From Xanthobacteraceae bacterium (lineage in GTDB: Bacteria; Pseudomonadota; Alphaproteobacteria; Rhizobiales; Xanthobacteraceae), in NCBI GenBank assembly GCA_022844485.1, contig JALHLQ010000016.1:4087-68086 (forward strand): 64,000 bases of DNA. Direction: 5' to 3'. Each line of letters begins with the position of its first letter. The first letter of the stretch is position 1. Position numbers and translations under genes: made by a program. The notes beneath the pieces are model-generated. The model was not told the origin of the DNA. It worked only from the letters and a program-made list of their open reading frames with translations, and ran no database searches. This document shows positions 63,783-64,000 of the stretch, one piece after another.

Positions 63783-64000
63783 CTAGTTGCGAGCTTTGTT
63801 CTTTTTTGTCTTCGAGGCGGATTTCACCGCGGATGCCGCGGCGCGGCGTGCGGCCGTGCGGGCGGGGTGAGGTGATTTGGCTTTGGGCTTCGCCCTCGCC
63901 GTCGGCTTAGGCGGAGGCTTCGTCGCCGCCTTGCGCGGCGCCGGCGCAGATGGCTTCGGAGTCCGCGGCGGCGCGGACTTGGCTTTCGTGCTCCGCCTGC
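63783..64000 (-). CDS. topA: C-terminal tail of a probable DNA topoisomerase I, cut by the window edge
   Basis: Only the last 71 residues are present. They form a Lys/Ala/Pro-rich basic tail (KAKSAPPRTPKPSAPAP... ending KTKKNKARN, stop at 63783). There is no catalytic motif. The identification rests on position: in Hyphomicrobiales topA lies immediately upstream of rnr and ends in such a tail. The stop is 4 bases from the rnr start. Confidence 0.6.
   Translation of the reverse strand, partial: RRSTKAKSAPPRTPKPSAPAPRKAATKPPPKPTARAKPKAKSPHPARTAARRAAASAVKSASKTKKNKARN

Overview
The window is about 64 kb of GC-rich chromosomal DNA from an alphaproteobacterium. The gene set points to the Hyphomicrobiales, probably a relative of the Nitrobacteraceae/Xanthobacteraceae: DivK-PleD, MipZ, HWE-family histidine kinases, EipB, an NDUFA12-like complex I subunit, the topA-rnr-DUF983-NUDIX-rpmG order, ClpS-ClpA, a phasin, and DUF1489/DUF2155/DUF3572 proteins. 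The lineage is inferred from gene content only. No rRNA, tRNA, CRISPR array, integrase or transposase was seen. Nearly all of the window is ordinary core chromosome.

Layout. 1-1619: a B12-dependent ribonucleotide reductase (minus strand) running off the left edge, its known sequence giving way to repeat-like DNA. 2.1-5.0 kb: a response regulator with a consensus general-stress promoter, facing a four-PAS HWE kinase. 5.2-6.7 kb: a coupled acyl carrier protein/ketoacyl synthase pair. 6.8-13.5 kb: MscS channel, NDUFA12-like protein, OsmC, CorC-like transporter, DUF2155 protein and a second HWE kinase. 13.5-14.6 kb: repeat-rich DNA around aat. 14.6-22.0 kb: pncB, accC-accB-aroQ, a DsbA-like thioredoxin, an M48 protease and an aminotransferase. 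22.09-23.37 kb: a two-gene cassette of clearly lower G+C that looks acquired. 23.5-30.8 kb: rne, a cell-wall amidase and PBP1a.

30.9-35.1 kb: a run of small, mostly uncharacterised exported or membrane proteins, including a tiny CxxCH protein and a 67-residue membrane protein with its own consensus general-stress promoter. 35.1-41.1 kb: an acyl-CoA carboxylase alpha subunit coupled to DUF1489, panC, then mipZ with a VWA protein and a membrane J-domain protein. 41.2-47.6 kb: a SPOR-containing DD-carboxypeptidase, a phasin behind a two-operator promoter, and three tandem TadG-like von Willebrand proteins. 47.9-52 kb: clpS-clpA and azlC-azlD. 52-57.6 kb: HIT, FemAB-like acyltransferase, GDPD and RidA genes, then EipB, dinB and DUF3572. 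57.7-64 kb: divK-pleD, rpmG, two back-to-back CTAG-ended palindromes, NUDIX-DUF983-rnr, and the tail of what is probably topA.

The strongest leads for follow-up are: the low-GC cassette at 22.1-23.4 kb; the sigma-EcfG-type promoters at 2148, 33924 and (weaker) 31674; the phasin promoter with two identical-architecture palindromes three helical turns apart; the paired palindromic elements at 60057-60221; and the break in nrdJ at the left edge.
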